Assembly: GCA_013397455.1 (NCBI GenBank)
Contig: VYZB01000040.1
Span: 1,601,717-1,665,716, forward strand
Source: Crotophaga sulcirostris
Lineage: Eukaryota; Chordata; Aves; Cuculiformes; Crotophagidae
Length of the DNA stretch: 64,000 bases
Direction of reading: 5' to 3'
Positions 9,414-21,600 of this stretch are shown piece by piece (the stretch's first letter is position 1; each line of letters starts with the position of its first letter). The position numbers and the translations under genes are program-made. Under the pieces are notes generated by a model, which saw nothing but the letters and a program-made list of their open reading frames with translations, was not told the origin of the DNA and ran no database searches.

Positions 9414-12400
9414 GGGAACTGGCTTTGGACTAATTGCTGGATTTGCTATCTGAAAATGTTTGCCTTTGCTCTCAGCACAAATCTATTGTTTCTGGGATAC
9501 AAAGAGACACAAAGAAGTGGTAGAGGCTAAGCTGAGGCATTTTGCTCAGGGGTGGAGAAACCATAAGGTAGGGGATGGGTCAGTGTTTTATCTAGACCAG
9601 AGCAAGGTTCTGCTCCTATTGCTAAGGGCAGAATGCTTTTCCTGATTCCCTGCTTGCTCAAACAGGGCTGCACCTGAGATTTGTATGATTTTAAGCAGTA
9701 TTTTGTGACAGGGCTGTATATAGGATTAATCCTGGCATTGCAAGTTCATTGGAAATACCAGAGTAGTCCTTCTTTGCAACTGGTAAATTAGCCTTGGGAT
9801 ATTTGGTTTGAAGTTCATTTGAGGGCTCTTTTCCTGTGACTACCCCTGGTGGGAGTAGGATTGTAGATTCACAGGGATGGGAATCTGTTCCTTTTCCGCA
9901 CATTTTACCACTGATCCCAAGGAATAAAACTGCAAGGTGCTACTCAAAAGTAGCCACAGCAATAGACCTGTATATTTAGAGTAATTATTATTATTTATTC
10001 AGAGTTTCTAGTGAAGGAAAAAATAAATGTTAAAGTGACCCAAAAAGTGCTGCTCAGCATAGGCAGTGTTCTTCTAGTGTCAGGAGAAAAAGCTTGTCTT
10101 TCTGAAGACCACAGACTAGCTAAGTGGAGTTTGAGGCTTATTTTTCTTTTATCCTAGAAAATCCAATAAATCCAGTAAATTCTTTCAGTGTGGTCTTCCA
10201 AGAGTGTTTCAACTTCGTCTGACTCGCAGATTATTTGAGTGCCATTATAGACTAGGGGTCAAGCAAGTTAATTCCCAGAACAGTATGCTGCCCTGTTTTC
10301 AAACTGTGCTAATCAGGGGTCTGAGTCAAAGCGTAGTAGTTTGGTTAGTGAAATTATTTTCCTGTTAGAAAATTACAAATAGACTGACTATTCCTACTGG
10401 CTTCAGTCACCGGAGAGCTCACATCACATGTGGAGCAAAGCCCCCAGGGATGTACTCATTGTGGATCAGGGCACCGTTGGGGGCTTGTTGAACTCGTTGA
10501 AAACAGGCTGAAACCTTGCAAAATAAAAGAAAGAAATTGTTATGGTCACATTTATACCTCTAGCAGGGCTGAGGGAGGGTTGCGTGGAGCCCATCCAAGC
10601 TGTAACATCAGTGTCCTTTCCCAAAGGAGACATTTGGTGGAGTTATTTGGTTACCTCTCCCCCTCACCTTTTTGTAATTGACTCTTGTTTACTTTTTCCT
10701 CCTCCTTTCCCGAAGTTTATTACCAGTGTTTAGGCAGAGGAAATGAATTAACATAATTTACTGTTTTTCAGAACAAGACACATTCCCCGAATGTACGCGA
10801 ACACACGCTCACAGTCACCCTCCCAGTCCTGAGCTGAGGAGCATGTTTACAGAGTCTGAGTCCATTTAGGGAGAACAATACCCCGATTATGGAGGGCAGC
10901 CTTTTATTCCCAGAAACCAGAAGGCACTATTCGCTTCAAGCAGCTACTGCCCCTTGAAGGTACAGGCAGTGCAAGCTTCTGGAAACGGGGAATAAAACTG
11001 TTGTGGACACAAAACAGCAGCGTTGTTCTCTGTGGAAGTTACTTTAGGGATGGGGGTGAGAAATGGTCTTGGAACAAACCAAGCACCAAGTTTAAGATCT
11101 ACGAGTGTGCAGAGAGATATGGTGGTTTCCAATTTGATTTTCAAGTAATAGCACTGAGACTTGATGGGGAATTATTTGGTGTTTCCTGAACTGGCAAGGT
11201 CGTGGAAAGAAGTTGGTAGCTGAGCCTCCAAGTGTTTTTGGATGGTCTGATTTAGGTTGAAAGGTGCTGTTCTGTATGAAATGCTGATCATTTCTAATTG
11301 GAGTCATGCACCTGTGCCTGGTAAATAATGCTGGAGCCATGTCATATGGAACATTTTCTTCACATGATGTTGGGAAAGGTCAGTCACTTGATTTCTGTCC
11401 TGCTAAGTTGGGTCATTAGCAGCACAAATAGGACTCCCATTTCTCTGCCTGACTGCAGCGGCTGGGATCCTGGCAGTAAATGCTTCTCAGGTGTGATCTC
11501 ATGACAGCTGAAGATGACTGAAGTTGACCCCACCACTGTCTTGTCTTTGTCCTGCTCTGCTCTCAGTCTTGTAACTCATTCGTGCCAGCGTGACAGCTCT
11601 TCTGACCTTGCTGTTGGGTGTTTTGGGGAGCTAACCTGGGCAGGAAGCCAACCTGGAAATAAATGTGATGGGTTAAATTGTTACAGGAGCATGACCTGAG
11701 CTTGTGGGATATCACAGTGGGACCATAGGCGGCAAGTCTTTTCCATGCCCACTTATGGCAGAAAGGCTTAGTACTTTGGAGGGCTTAACATTTGTGTGAA
11801 CATTTATAAAATGGCCTTTTAGGAACTTAAAATGAAGCAGAGTCCAAACAGCAAAAGGCAGCACTGCCCAGGAATAGTGAGTGTAAAGACTGGAAAAATC
11901 AGATTTGGATCCTGCATCTTCCACTGGTGGATCCCGTTGGAAAAAGTGTATATTACCCTGGTAGAAACTTCTCATCCAGAAGTGGTTTGGGTTGTTCTGG
12001 ACAGGCAGTAATTATTCCCAATTGACTTTTTCACTTGGTTCAGCTCAGTCAGATGCAGTAGCACATCTCTTACCCTTTTGTATTGGGAGATTCCAGCTTT
12101 CTCGCTCTATATCACAACAGTTTTCTGTTTGCCTCAGGGTTTGGAGTGCTTTACAGGGGAATGGGAATATCCCTTCCTCTGTCCTCTACTTTTGGCTTCT
12201 GAGGGAAGAGGAGCTGGGAAATGGTAAGTTAATGCTGCTGGTGTTTGCTTGCCCTCCTATGGCATTGCCTGCTGCAAAGAAGGAGCTGCTTTGGCAGGAG
12301 CACAACGGGCAGCAAAGACTGGCTGCAACCAATGCTGCTGGTGGCAGAGTTCCCTCTGGTCCAGGCACAGTGTGCACTGACCCCGGTATCAATGTGAATG

Positions 12401-14149
12401 TGGTGTGTCACCCAGGCCTGGAAGGGAGCCAGGTTCCCCCACAGCCTTGGCTTCCATCTCTACATGGATTTCTGACTACTGACACCACTTCAGGGGGTTG
12501 CAAAAATAAGGCAGAGAAAACAACTTGTGCAAAATACTCCCCGCGGTTGAAAATATTTTTGCAGGGGAACAGAACCAGTAAGCTAACAGGTAAAGCTGCA
12601 GGGCTGCATTAACGCTTTTAGGGGTTTTCTGGAGGGGAGGTGTTTGTGTTGGCCTGTGAGACATGGTGGGTGAATTCTGGCTAGTGATGATTGATATGTG
12701 TCTAACATGAAGAACCATGACCCTGCATCCTGGAGAAACTGTGTCTTTTGCTTGCCTGTTGATACATTTCTTTGGTAGGAAGGGGAAGGTCCTGATGCAT
12801 ATCCCAGTGCCCAAATGAAGGCTGCTGAGGCTACTCTGCATTGGAAGACTGAATTCTGGCACTTTCAGGACAATTGGAACTTGGTGCTAAATAACTGTAA
12901 TTATCCCAAGGTAGCAGGGATGTGGGGTTTTTTTAATATCCTTTAGAATCTACCAGATCTTCTCAGGCTTGGACGATGCAAGAGGGGCAAACACCTGTTC
13001 CCATGGTGGCTCCTGGACCACAATAAGAGCAGTAAGAACCACTCCAGAGTCCATCCCCATGTCTGTCTCGCCACGATGGCTTTCTGCTGTGAGCATGAGC
13101 GTGTGCGGTGATCTGTGGAAAAATGTGAATCTTGGCAGCAGTCCCTGGTTCAAAATATCTGGGAAACACTGAGCTGGGAGGTTGAAAATACATCTCGGGG
13201 GTTTCTTTCTCCAGAAGGAAAAATAGCATCAAACTTCCACTGAGACAAGTGTTTGAAAGAAGTAAATGTGCAATGTAGAATTAAAAGGGAACAGCTTAGT
13301 TATCAAGCAGTAACTGGAATAACAGCACAGAGGAACAAACCTGAATGAGTTTTAGTAGCCTCTTGATTGGGCCTTTCTGTTTGCATACTTGCTGGCACTT
13401 TCCCTTTTACCAGTGCAAAAGCAATGCAGACACTATATTAATTAAAAAAAAACATCCAACCAGCAAACACAATAACTTGTCTGAGGAAGATGAAAAATGC
13501 ACCCAAGTAATTGAATGAACCGTGTGCTTTAAGTATTCCAGCCTTAAAACCAGAGCAGGGTCTTCTGTCTGTGGCATGTGTTGGAGGGTGTTGTGCTACA
13601 AGAAAGAGATATTAAGGCAGAACTGGAGGAGGACTGCAAGGACTGAAGTATTTAATTTTGCTCTAGGAGAGCAGGTCAGCAAAGGACCAACAGTTTTGGT
13701 TAATACAATGAATGCAGCATTAGGCAAAGTTGTTGTTATAGCTGTTGTGATTTTTTTGTTGTTGTTGTTAGTGTCGATGTTGGTGCCTGGAAGTCCTAAT
13801 TGTGCCAAAGCCCTGTTGTTGTGTTAAGGGCTATCAAACCCAGAACGAACCAGAGAGTCTTAAATGCAAGTTACTATCAGCCCTTTGTATAGAAACTTTG
13901 TTTTACTGTGACAAAGGCTCCCGCTCAAAAACAGACACATTGGTCAGCTGAGTTTTATTCTACACATGTAAACCTGAGAAAGGTGAGATCTGATATTTGT
14001 CTATAGCACTCCGTGCAAAGTAGACCTTGTCCTGATAAGGATTTCTTGCTGCTTCTACAATGCAGACCCACACGATCAGTAATTTCATGCCTAAGCACTG
14101 GGCCAGTGCCCACAGTGAAGCAGGTGCAGAGATATTGTTCATGCATGGA

Positions 14150-14324
14150 CTGAAGGGCTGGTGGAGTCACCATCCCTGGAGGTGTTTGAGAGGAGATTGG
14201 ATGAGACACTTAGTGCCATGGTTTAGATGATGGGTTGGTGTTGGTGTTAGTGTTAGTGTTGGGTTGTAGGTTGGACTCTGATCTCAGAGGTCTTTTCCAA
14301 CCTTGTAATACTATGATACTGTGT
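14150..14324 (+). mobile_element. CR1 LINE 3' end, ATACTGTG-tail subfamily, expanded internal hexamer
   Basis: The segment has the block GGTGGAGTCACCATCCCTGG, then GAGGAGATTGGATGAGACAC, the hexamer-rich stretch of GTTGGT/GTTAGT units (about 14230-14262), GGTTGGACTCTGATCTCAGA, GGTCTTTTCCAACCTTG and the tail ACTATGATACTGTG. Plus orientation. It shares its layout with the copies at 16.1, 18.4, 31.8 and 61.7 kb. It has more hexamer units than the others and more substitutions, suggesting an older or independently expanded copy. Confidence 0.9.
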
Positions 14325-15852
14325 GAAAATGGTTTGCATACGTGAATCACCAGCCTGGTCTTTCCCTCTCTGCTGGGTACAAACTTCGTCATTGACTCTG
14401 GGGAAAGCCTGGCATTACACTGTGTTTATTATTGATGGAAATGACTGTCAGCAGTCCTTGGATGTAAAAAAAAAAAAAAATCAAAGAAACAAAATTGCAG
14501 ATTATTGAAGTAGCAGCAAGGTGATTTCACGCGTGCTAACAAGATCTGCCTTCTCCCAGCAATTCTTTCCCATCCCATTGGGGCCAACCATGGGTTTCTA
14601 TTTCCTCCTGGAAAGGTGCAAAGAAAAGCCAACCTAAAATCTTGGGGAGGGGAAGAGTGTTAAGAAAGGCAAATTTTCACTGTGGCACAGAAAAAGAGGT
14701 TCATCCAGAAGATTTCGTTTTGCTTGGAAAGGCTTGTGGTGGTTGTTGAAAGGGCATTTCAGTGGAAAAGGGCCAAGCAGCCTTAGGCAGAACCAACACC
14801 CTCAATTGAAAAAGATTTTTTGTACTGTTAAGAAGTAATTAAAGTCAAATAAAACAAGGAAAATAGTGTATGACACATCTCTTTGAATTCATCCTAGTTT
14901 GAATCCACTGAAACTCAGGTAGCACAACACTGGAGACACACAAAGGGAAGTACAAACCCAAGTATTTCAATGTACTTTTGCAACTGCATAAGTTTCTGAT
15001 CTCAGACACCATTTTTACCAAGTGTTTAAGCACATACTTTTAAGCACCTGTGGATTGCTTGTATTCAAGGACACACTTGCTTAGGACCTGTTACACAGTA
15101 TATTATGCTTATCTGAAATATGGAGACCTTAAGCATAGACTGAAGTGGTAGCGATTGTTTTGCAGGTAACCAGACGTTGTTCCCCCGCCTCCTTAAAATC
15201 GTTTTTCTGGGCTAAAAGAAACTGGGAAATAACTCAGTCTTCAGTTGAAGAAAAAAGAAACTAACCCACCTGATTTCAGCCTTGATTATTTTGGTGAATA
15301 GACAAAAAATGCAAGTTGAGTGCAGCAAACTTATTGGTTGACCTAGACGCCAGAAGGGACTTGTGTGACTCCTCTAAACCAGTCCTGTTATTCTGGAGTC
15401 TCCTTTATTAGTTTTGGGTGTTTGGGGTGGGCAGTGGCCTTAAGTGCTGTCATGTGAGGGATTGAGCCTAGTCCTACAGACACCCTCCACACTTGCATTT
15501 CCCTCTACCACGTTACGAAGGAGATGCTGAAAAGCAACCCTTAACCTTGAGACAACTCTTCTCTCTCTAGTTCATTCTACTCATCAATTAATGTCCAGCA
15601 AAGGTGTTTTATAACTATTTTATAACTTTTTGAAAAGTGAGACCCTTGCACCCTTGCAAAAGGGAAAGTCCAACTCCTGTGTGGGGTTGTTGCCAAAATC
15701 CGTGCACAGCGAGTTATGTGTGAGAGCAAACAGGACTTTTGCTTTTTGTGAAAAAAGTGCTCCTTAGCATTCAAATTTTTCCATGGAGGGTTTATCCAAA
15801 ACCAGCATCTTTGTTATAAGTGAGAGTGGGGAAAGAAAACATCTTTATCCTT
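14325..15852. other. Intronic sequence, nothing recognised
   Basis: Contains a poly(A) run at about 14466-14480 and a GGG-rich patch near 15415-15435 that is one run short of a quadruplex pattern. No gene or repeat family was seen. Confidence 0.4.
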
Positions 15853-16133
15853 CGTAGAATCACAGAATGGTTTGGGTCAGAAGGGATCTTAATGATCATC
15901 CAGTTCCAAATCCCCCTTCCATGGGCAGGGGCGCCTCCCACTGGATCAGTTTGCTCATAGTCTCATCCAACCCGGCCTTGAACTCTTCCAGGGATGGAGC
16001 AACCACAGCTCCTCTGGGCAACCTGGGCCAGGGCCTCACCACACTCATGGTAAAGAAATTTCTTCCTAATATCTGATCTGAATCTCCCCTCTTTCAGCTT
16101 AAAACCGTTCCTCCTTGTCCTATCCCTGCACTC
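15853..16133 (-). mobile_element. Outer (older) CR1 LINE 3' end, proximal part
   Basis: In plus orientation the sequence starts AGAATCACAGAATGGTTTGG, the reverse complement of a CR1 tail. It continues through GAAGGGATCTTAATGATCAT, GGGCAACCTGGGCCAGGGCC and GAAATTTCTTCCTAATATC to CCTTGTCCTATCCCTGCACTC. All are standard landmarks of the avian CR1 3' untranslated region read backwards, so the element is on the minus strand. It is interrupted at 16133/16134 by a second CR1 and resumes at 16382. Confidence 0.92.
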
Positions 16134-16381
16134 ACACAGTATCACAGTATAACCAGGTTGGAAGAGACCTCTGAGATCATCAAGTCCAACCTATAAGCCA
16201 ACACTAACACCATCTCATCACCTAAACCATGGCACTGAGTGCCTCATCCAATCTTCCCTTAAACACATCAAGGGTCGGTGACTCCACCACCTCCCTGGGC
16301 AGCGCGTTCCAGTGGCCAATCACCCTTTCAGTGAAGAACTTCTTCCTAACATCAAGTCTAAACCTCCCCTGACGAAGGGGA
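16134..16381 (-). mobile_element. Inner (younger) CR1 LINE inserted into the outer CR1
   Basis: The insert begins with the tail ACACAGTATCACAGTAT (ATACTGTG octamer reversed), then CCAGGTTGGAAGAGACCTCT, CCTATAAGCCAACACTAACA, ACCACCTCCCTGGGCAGCGC and CACCCTTTCAGTGAAGAACT, and ends after CCTCCCCTGACGAAG. It is minus strand, 5'-truncated and about 248 bases long. The hexanucleotide GCACTC occurs immediately before it (16128-16133) and again immediately after it (16382-16387), which is what a target-site duplication would look like. Removing the insert restores a continuous CR1. Confidence 0.9.
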
Positions 16382-16450
16382 GCACTCCTTGCTAAAGAAC
16401 CCCTCCCCATCTTTCCTGTAGACCCCCTTTAAGTACTGGAAGGCTGCTGG
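16382..16450 (-). mobile_element. Outer CR1 LINE, distal part after the nested insertion
   Basis: After the repeated GCACTC the sequence runs CTTGCTAAAGAACCCCTCCC, CATCTTTCCTGTAGACCCCC and TTTAAGTACTGGAAGGCTGC. This is the continuation of the same CR1 3' region that stops at 16133. It fades into unique sequence shortly after 16445. Confidence 0.85.
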
Positions 16451-18399
16451 GGACAATCAGGACAGTGGTGCTTAACGCCAGTGTTGGACGTGATCTTCTG
16501 TGTTCTTCCATTTCTGACGCGCTTTGAAACCTGTTTCCAAAAACTGGTGGCTTTGTCTGGACTCTATCGGTCCCTAAGAAGAGCAAGCGGCATTTTAAAT
16601 AATTGTTCACCCTTGTAGCTTGTAGAATGGCAAGTTGATGGCAGGGGCTTTCAGACCATCTCTTACCCACTCGCCGTATCCTCTTGTACTGATTTCTAGC
16701 AATTTGGCTTTGTGTTTTCTTAGGAACCAGATTCCACCCAAAGACTACTGAATCTTTCTTAAATTCTCTTTTCTGTTGGAGCTGATAAGGCAGCAACCAG
16801 CCTGCAAAGATAACACAGGGTATTGAGACTTCTTGGATTTGTCTTTATTTGGAATTTTTAGCAAATATTTGAAACACACTGAGAACTGCCTAGAGACTTT
16901 GGGTTTGGTGGGTTCCCCCCGTCCCCTGTTCTCTCTGACCTTGGTCCCTAAATGCTTTTAGGGTGGTTTGTGAGAGGAAAAAAAAAAAAAGGAATACTAA
17001 TGGAGCTGATGTTTACTGAAGGCAGTGGGGAAGGTGGGCAGCTGAGGCTGGACAACAAAGAAGGCTTTAGGCTCTGCATTTTTGATGGCTTCAGTTGGAA
17101 AATACCCTCCCCAGCCAAAGAGGATAAGGAGCAACAGTTAGCCTAAAGACCCAGTCACTGGCAAAAATGTGTCACAGTGGAGGAAAGCTTGTGATTAGTT
17201 GTCTTTTCAACTTCTCCCTACTCCAGTTCCCTTTTTCCCTAAGTGTTATCACTGTTTGGGCTTCTGGCTTTTGTTAACCTGCAAGGGAGTGTTTACTCTT
17301 CGCTTATTTTAACCAGAAAGGAAACTTTTCCAGTCAACTAGTTTACCTTCTGATGCTAATGAATTCGTTATAGGGAACCTGGTGAGCAAGGCAGATGTAG
17401 ATAGAAAATGTAGCCCTGCTTTTACACAAAGAAGTTTTCAGTTGCCCTTGGAATGTGAGATTAGAACCTGTTTTCAGGCTAAGCAGGCCCTTAGTGATTT
17501 TCAGGTATCCCACCATGCTCACATCTTTGCTGTGACCCTGTGGTGTCCCCAGCTTGCCCCCTGTCTGATGGATTTCAGTGGGCCACATGAGGACAGAGGT
17601 CTGGCTGGAAATCCCACAAAAAAAAAAAAAAGGAAGAAATAATGTCATGGCACAGCCCTATAAGCACTGGATTTTATATACCTGACTGCTGCTTGTGGCA
17701 CCCCTCAGGTGGTTTTTACAAAGCATGCTGTTATTTGCTGGTATTTAATAGTCATTGTTTTCTCAGCGGTGTTTCACTCTGGCTGGAATTACGATGCCAA
17801 AGATCAAGTCTTGTTTTCAAGTTTCAATGCAATTTGTGGGCATGCTTTAATTAAGCTTCACAGCACTGCTTGGAGGAACACACTTTATACCTACAGTATT
17901 ATTGCGGGCAACCTCATAGAGAGGGTCAGGAGCTGTATGGGAACATAGTGGTTTTGTTACGCGCTTCTGCCCAGCAAATCTTTCTTGCTCTTTAATGTAA
18001 CCTGTCACATATGAAATTAATTTCAAACATGGTTTTGCTCACAAAGTAACGTTCTTTGCACATAACAGTAGAAGAAACCATCGCCAGATGTCTATATTTG
18101 TAGAAAACTGGCACGTTCTGTCTGGCGATGACAGAATATTTCAGTGTATTTATGAAGTGCTCATGTTTTTAGAAATATAGAAATCCAGTCAATATCAGTA
18201 GAACTATTCATCAGACATCTTGCTTTTTTTTTAAATTCTAACCCACAGAACATGTTTCTTTAGTTGATGCAGTACCAAAAAAAACCTCCACCTTCCCTAC
18301 CCCTTTGTCACCGCTGTATTTTTTTTCCAGCTTCACAAACCTCTTCATTTTAGAGGGGCATCTCTGGGTTTAAAACAACATTACTAGAATCTCATGAAA
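16451..18399. other. Intronic sequence, nothing recognised
   Basis: Contains A runs near 16979-16990 and 17620-17633. No exon or further retroelement was recognised. A minus-strand open frame at 16392-16796 runs into the CR1 and is not a gene. Confidence 0.4.
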
Positions 18400-18605
18400 G
18401 TTTGACTGAAAGGGTAGTTAGCCATTGGAATGCGCTGCCCAGGCAGGTGGTGGAGTCACCAACCCTGGAGGTGTTTAAGAGGAGACTGGATGAGGCACTC
18501 AGTGCCATGGTTTAGATGATGGGTTGGTGTTGGTGTTGGGTTATAGGTTGGACTCGGTGATCTCAGAGGTCCTTTCCAACCTTGTGCTACTGTGATACTG
18601 TGATG
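18400..18605 (+). mobile_element. CR1 LINE 3' end, ATACTGTG-tail subfamily
   Basis: Plus orientation. Starts GACTGAAAGGGTAGTTAGCC, then GGAATGCGCTGCCCAGGCAG, GGTGGAGTCACCAACCCTGG, GGTTTAGATGATGGGTTGG, two GTGTTG units, ACTCGGTGATCTCAGAGG, TCCTTTCCAACCTTG and the tail TACTGTGATACTGTGATG. It is very similar to the copies at 31.8 and 61.7 kb, so this is a relatively young subfamily. Confidence 0.92.
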
Positions 18606-21600
18606 TAGTTCTCTGTCAGGCATTCTTACTTGAGATAAAACTGTTCATAAAGCTGAAAAAATAATTTCTACTCTAGGAGTGGACCCTGCCACATTTTTCA
18701 GTTTTCAGAATAAGTATTCTCTCTTTTTGCTAAAGTGTCCCTTGTTACCATGCAAAGAGTCTCACATTTGGACCTAATCACATTGGCAGTTAAATTTGCA
18801 TCAGGTCAGGGGTGTTGAAGAGTGGAGGAGCCCGGGCATGGCTGGTGGATCCCATCAGAAGTAGCATCCTCAAGACAGTTCAGTTCTGTTCCAAACTTTC
18901 TGTGTTAGCAGCTAAATTGAGCCTCTCAGTGGCTGAGTGTTAATGTTTTTCTTACATACCTGATGAAGACATCAGAGAGTTTTCTGAATTAGAATTTGCA
19001 GAGAGATCTCTGCAGTTCTTCATCAGAAGGTGCTGTTAGAGGCCAGGGCTGCACACCTGGCAGTACATAAATTTAAGGGATTTAGATAGGTGCCCTTATG
19101 TATTATGGTAACGAATGAGGAGCTGTATAGAAGCATAAGTGAAAGGGGCTCCTTGCGGGATTTGCTAACGGAACACAATTGCTAATCTGTGCAATCTACA
19201 AATCAAGTTAATTGGGTTTGCTGAGGCTGTTGCTCACACGATTGCTAAGCACAGTAGCTTGAAGGCAATGGGGGTTTGGCCTCCCAATCTTTGCTGCATT
19301 ATTTGTTTTTACAGAAAATGCCTTTGATATATGTAAGTTATATTTCCGTGCATTACAAATGATAGATTCCTCCCCCATATCCTGTGACAGCCTTCCCTGG
19401 AGACAGACAGTCTGTGTTGTTTTAGTGAGATGAAGAAAGATTAACGGGAAAGGTTTTGCTAGTGTTTGCAAAGACTTTGAGCAAAAAGGAAAGGTTTAGA
19501 TTGGGGATTTAGTGAGACGGAAAAAGCATTTCTGAAAGCTACTGCCTGCACAGGGGTGTCCCCCCCACTGGCTCCTCTCCCAAGTGGGCAGCATTCTGCA
19601 AGGAGGACCAGGACAGCCACGATGAATCTCGAGGCTGTGAGCTTGACATGAACTCAGGTAGGACTGATTCCCCTGCATCTGCAAGTCTGCAAAATATTTT
19701 CCGAGGCAGCTGTGCTGGTGCATTGAGTCTCTGGGTGGGCAAGGAGCCTCCGTACCACTGGGGAGTATGAGAAGATGTGTACACATGGGAACGGTGCTCC
19801 AGGTACCCCCTTTGTCCCCTCCATGGGAGCTCACCCCACCAGGCACGGGAATGCTGTCCTGCTGCGGGAAACTGAGGCACCAAGAGAGATGTTCAGCTCA
19901 TAGGTTAAGTCATCTGTGTTTTGGTGTCTGAGCTGCCCTCAAAGTTGATGGAGGTGTTAGTAAGTAGGGCACTGAGTTAGTGTTGAGCAGCTCTCTGAAC
20001 ATCATAAGGGGAGTTAGATACCTAAATTTAGGTGAATCCGAGAACTGAGTCCTGGCCATATTTCGGTTCCTGGTATAGTTAAATGGTGATGCTGTATGTG
20101 GTTACTGCTTATCTGTCTGCATGCAGGACCAGGAGTTAAAGCCTCTGAGTAATTCACAGGCAAGTCCCTGTTGAGGTTATTATCCTGAATTTGAGCCTGG
20201 ATGGGTTCTACTCGCTCCTTAACGACTTAATATCTTCAGCCAAGGTTAGGCCACCCTTACGCAGAGCTCCCAGCTCCTCCCTGATGGATGCCGGTGCCTG
20301 AGGACACATTGCTGTTCACATTGTCTGGACAAACATCCGAGCACAGGCCATGGTACGTTTTGGCTGCTATCAGCAAAGTAGCTGTGTCTGGGAGCTGCAC
20401 TCGCAGGCTAATTGCTCCTAAGTGTGTAACAGTATATGCATTCGAGGGAAGGGGTGGTTTTTCTTCCCCTTGGTGATCAATTTATACCCCAGAGTGGGAA
20501 GGATTAATAGCCTTTAGGGCATTCTCATCACCATGCAGGGAATTAGCATACCAAGCAGGATGGGCTCAAAGGTCTGACCTGAAAACTTGTGTGGTTTCTT
20601 TGCAAAAGCACGGACAGGATGTACAGTAAATCAGGTTCAGGCAGTTCTCTTTGCTGAGAACAACATCATTTCGTAGTGACCCTGAAAACATTACTTTCTT
20701 TTTTTTTTTTTAAGCGTCCTAGCAGAGATATTGTAGCTGGATCTGGGAGGAGGAGTTGCAAGTGGTAAATCAGGAGCTGGAAGCAAAGCTTTCCTCTCCA
20801 AGTTAGTGCTGTAGATCCTGCCCTTGCTGACGAGGCTGGTGGCGCACACAGAGGACTTTGTGGCCTTCCCTACAGCCAGATATAGGGTCAATACAGCAGC
20901 TCCTGCTTCATGTGAACCAGGAAAGAGGGACATAATGGCCTGGAGCCCCACAGCTGTGAAAGAAAACATCAAATCGTGGCAACAGTTGGAAAAGCCACCA
21001 ATAAAAGGTGCTCTGTGCAGAGCCCTGATGGCCTCTCTGACAGCGCGAAGGCGATAAGCTTGTCTGGCCCCTGCTATGCTGCAGAGCAGGATTTGTTTGG
21101 CCCATCTATTTACCTGCATGAGTCTGAGATGCGTCATGCCCTAAAAACACCTTGTCCTCCTGTAAAGGTAGGTGAGGGACCCCTCAGATGCCTACACTGT
21201 GTGTGGTTGAAGTTAGAGGTGAAGGAGTCCTGTTGGAGTCTGGTTTTGAACACGTACTGGTGTAAATCAGGAATGGCTTCTTTGAAGTGGAAAAGGAAAG
21301 GCTAATTTAAAGCCAATAAACGTGAATGTACCCTCAGGCTTCAGTGAGTGTTAGAAGGATTAATATGTGAGCCAACCCGTTTCCTTACAGAGGGAAAACT
21401 TATGGCATGAAATTCAGCTCATTGCAGAAGGTTCAGGTACCACCAAACCTTTCTCTTAAGGACTTGCATGGGAGGCCAAAGGTTTATGGACATTATGCTG
21501 CCTGCCTGTCTACACAAGGAGAAGCGTCATGGTGAAAAAATCAATCCATCACCTGGGACTGTTGATTTAACACCTTTCTTCTACCTCTGGAAGAAGCTTC

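Larger units (their letters stand above)
6734..14149. other. Intronic sequence with candidate regulatory blocks, no gene recognised
   Basis: No exon, RNA gene or clear retroelement was identified. POU-type palindromic motifs occur at 7180-7190 and 9400-9413. The 206-codon open frame at 11992-12612 has no recognisable domain, and its composition is not protein-like. A short GTT repeat lies near 13757-13770. Confidence 0.4.

Noticed and set aside
11992..12612. Longest open frame in the window (206 codons, plus strand)
   Set aside because: No domain, no compositional signature of a real protein, and no splice context that would explain an isolated exon. A frame of this length is tolerable by chance over 64 kb on both strands.
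16392..16796. 134-codon minus-strand open frame
   Set aside because: Its 3' part is CR1 sequence; the rest has no coding support.
19865..19915. GGGAAACTGAGGCACCAAGAG, MIR-like phrase
   Set aside because: The match is limited to one phrase. Neighbouring bases do not continue the MIR order well enough to call.
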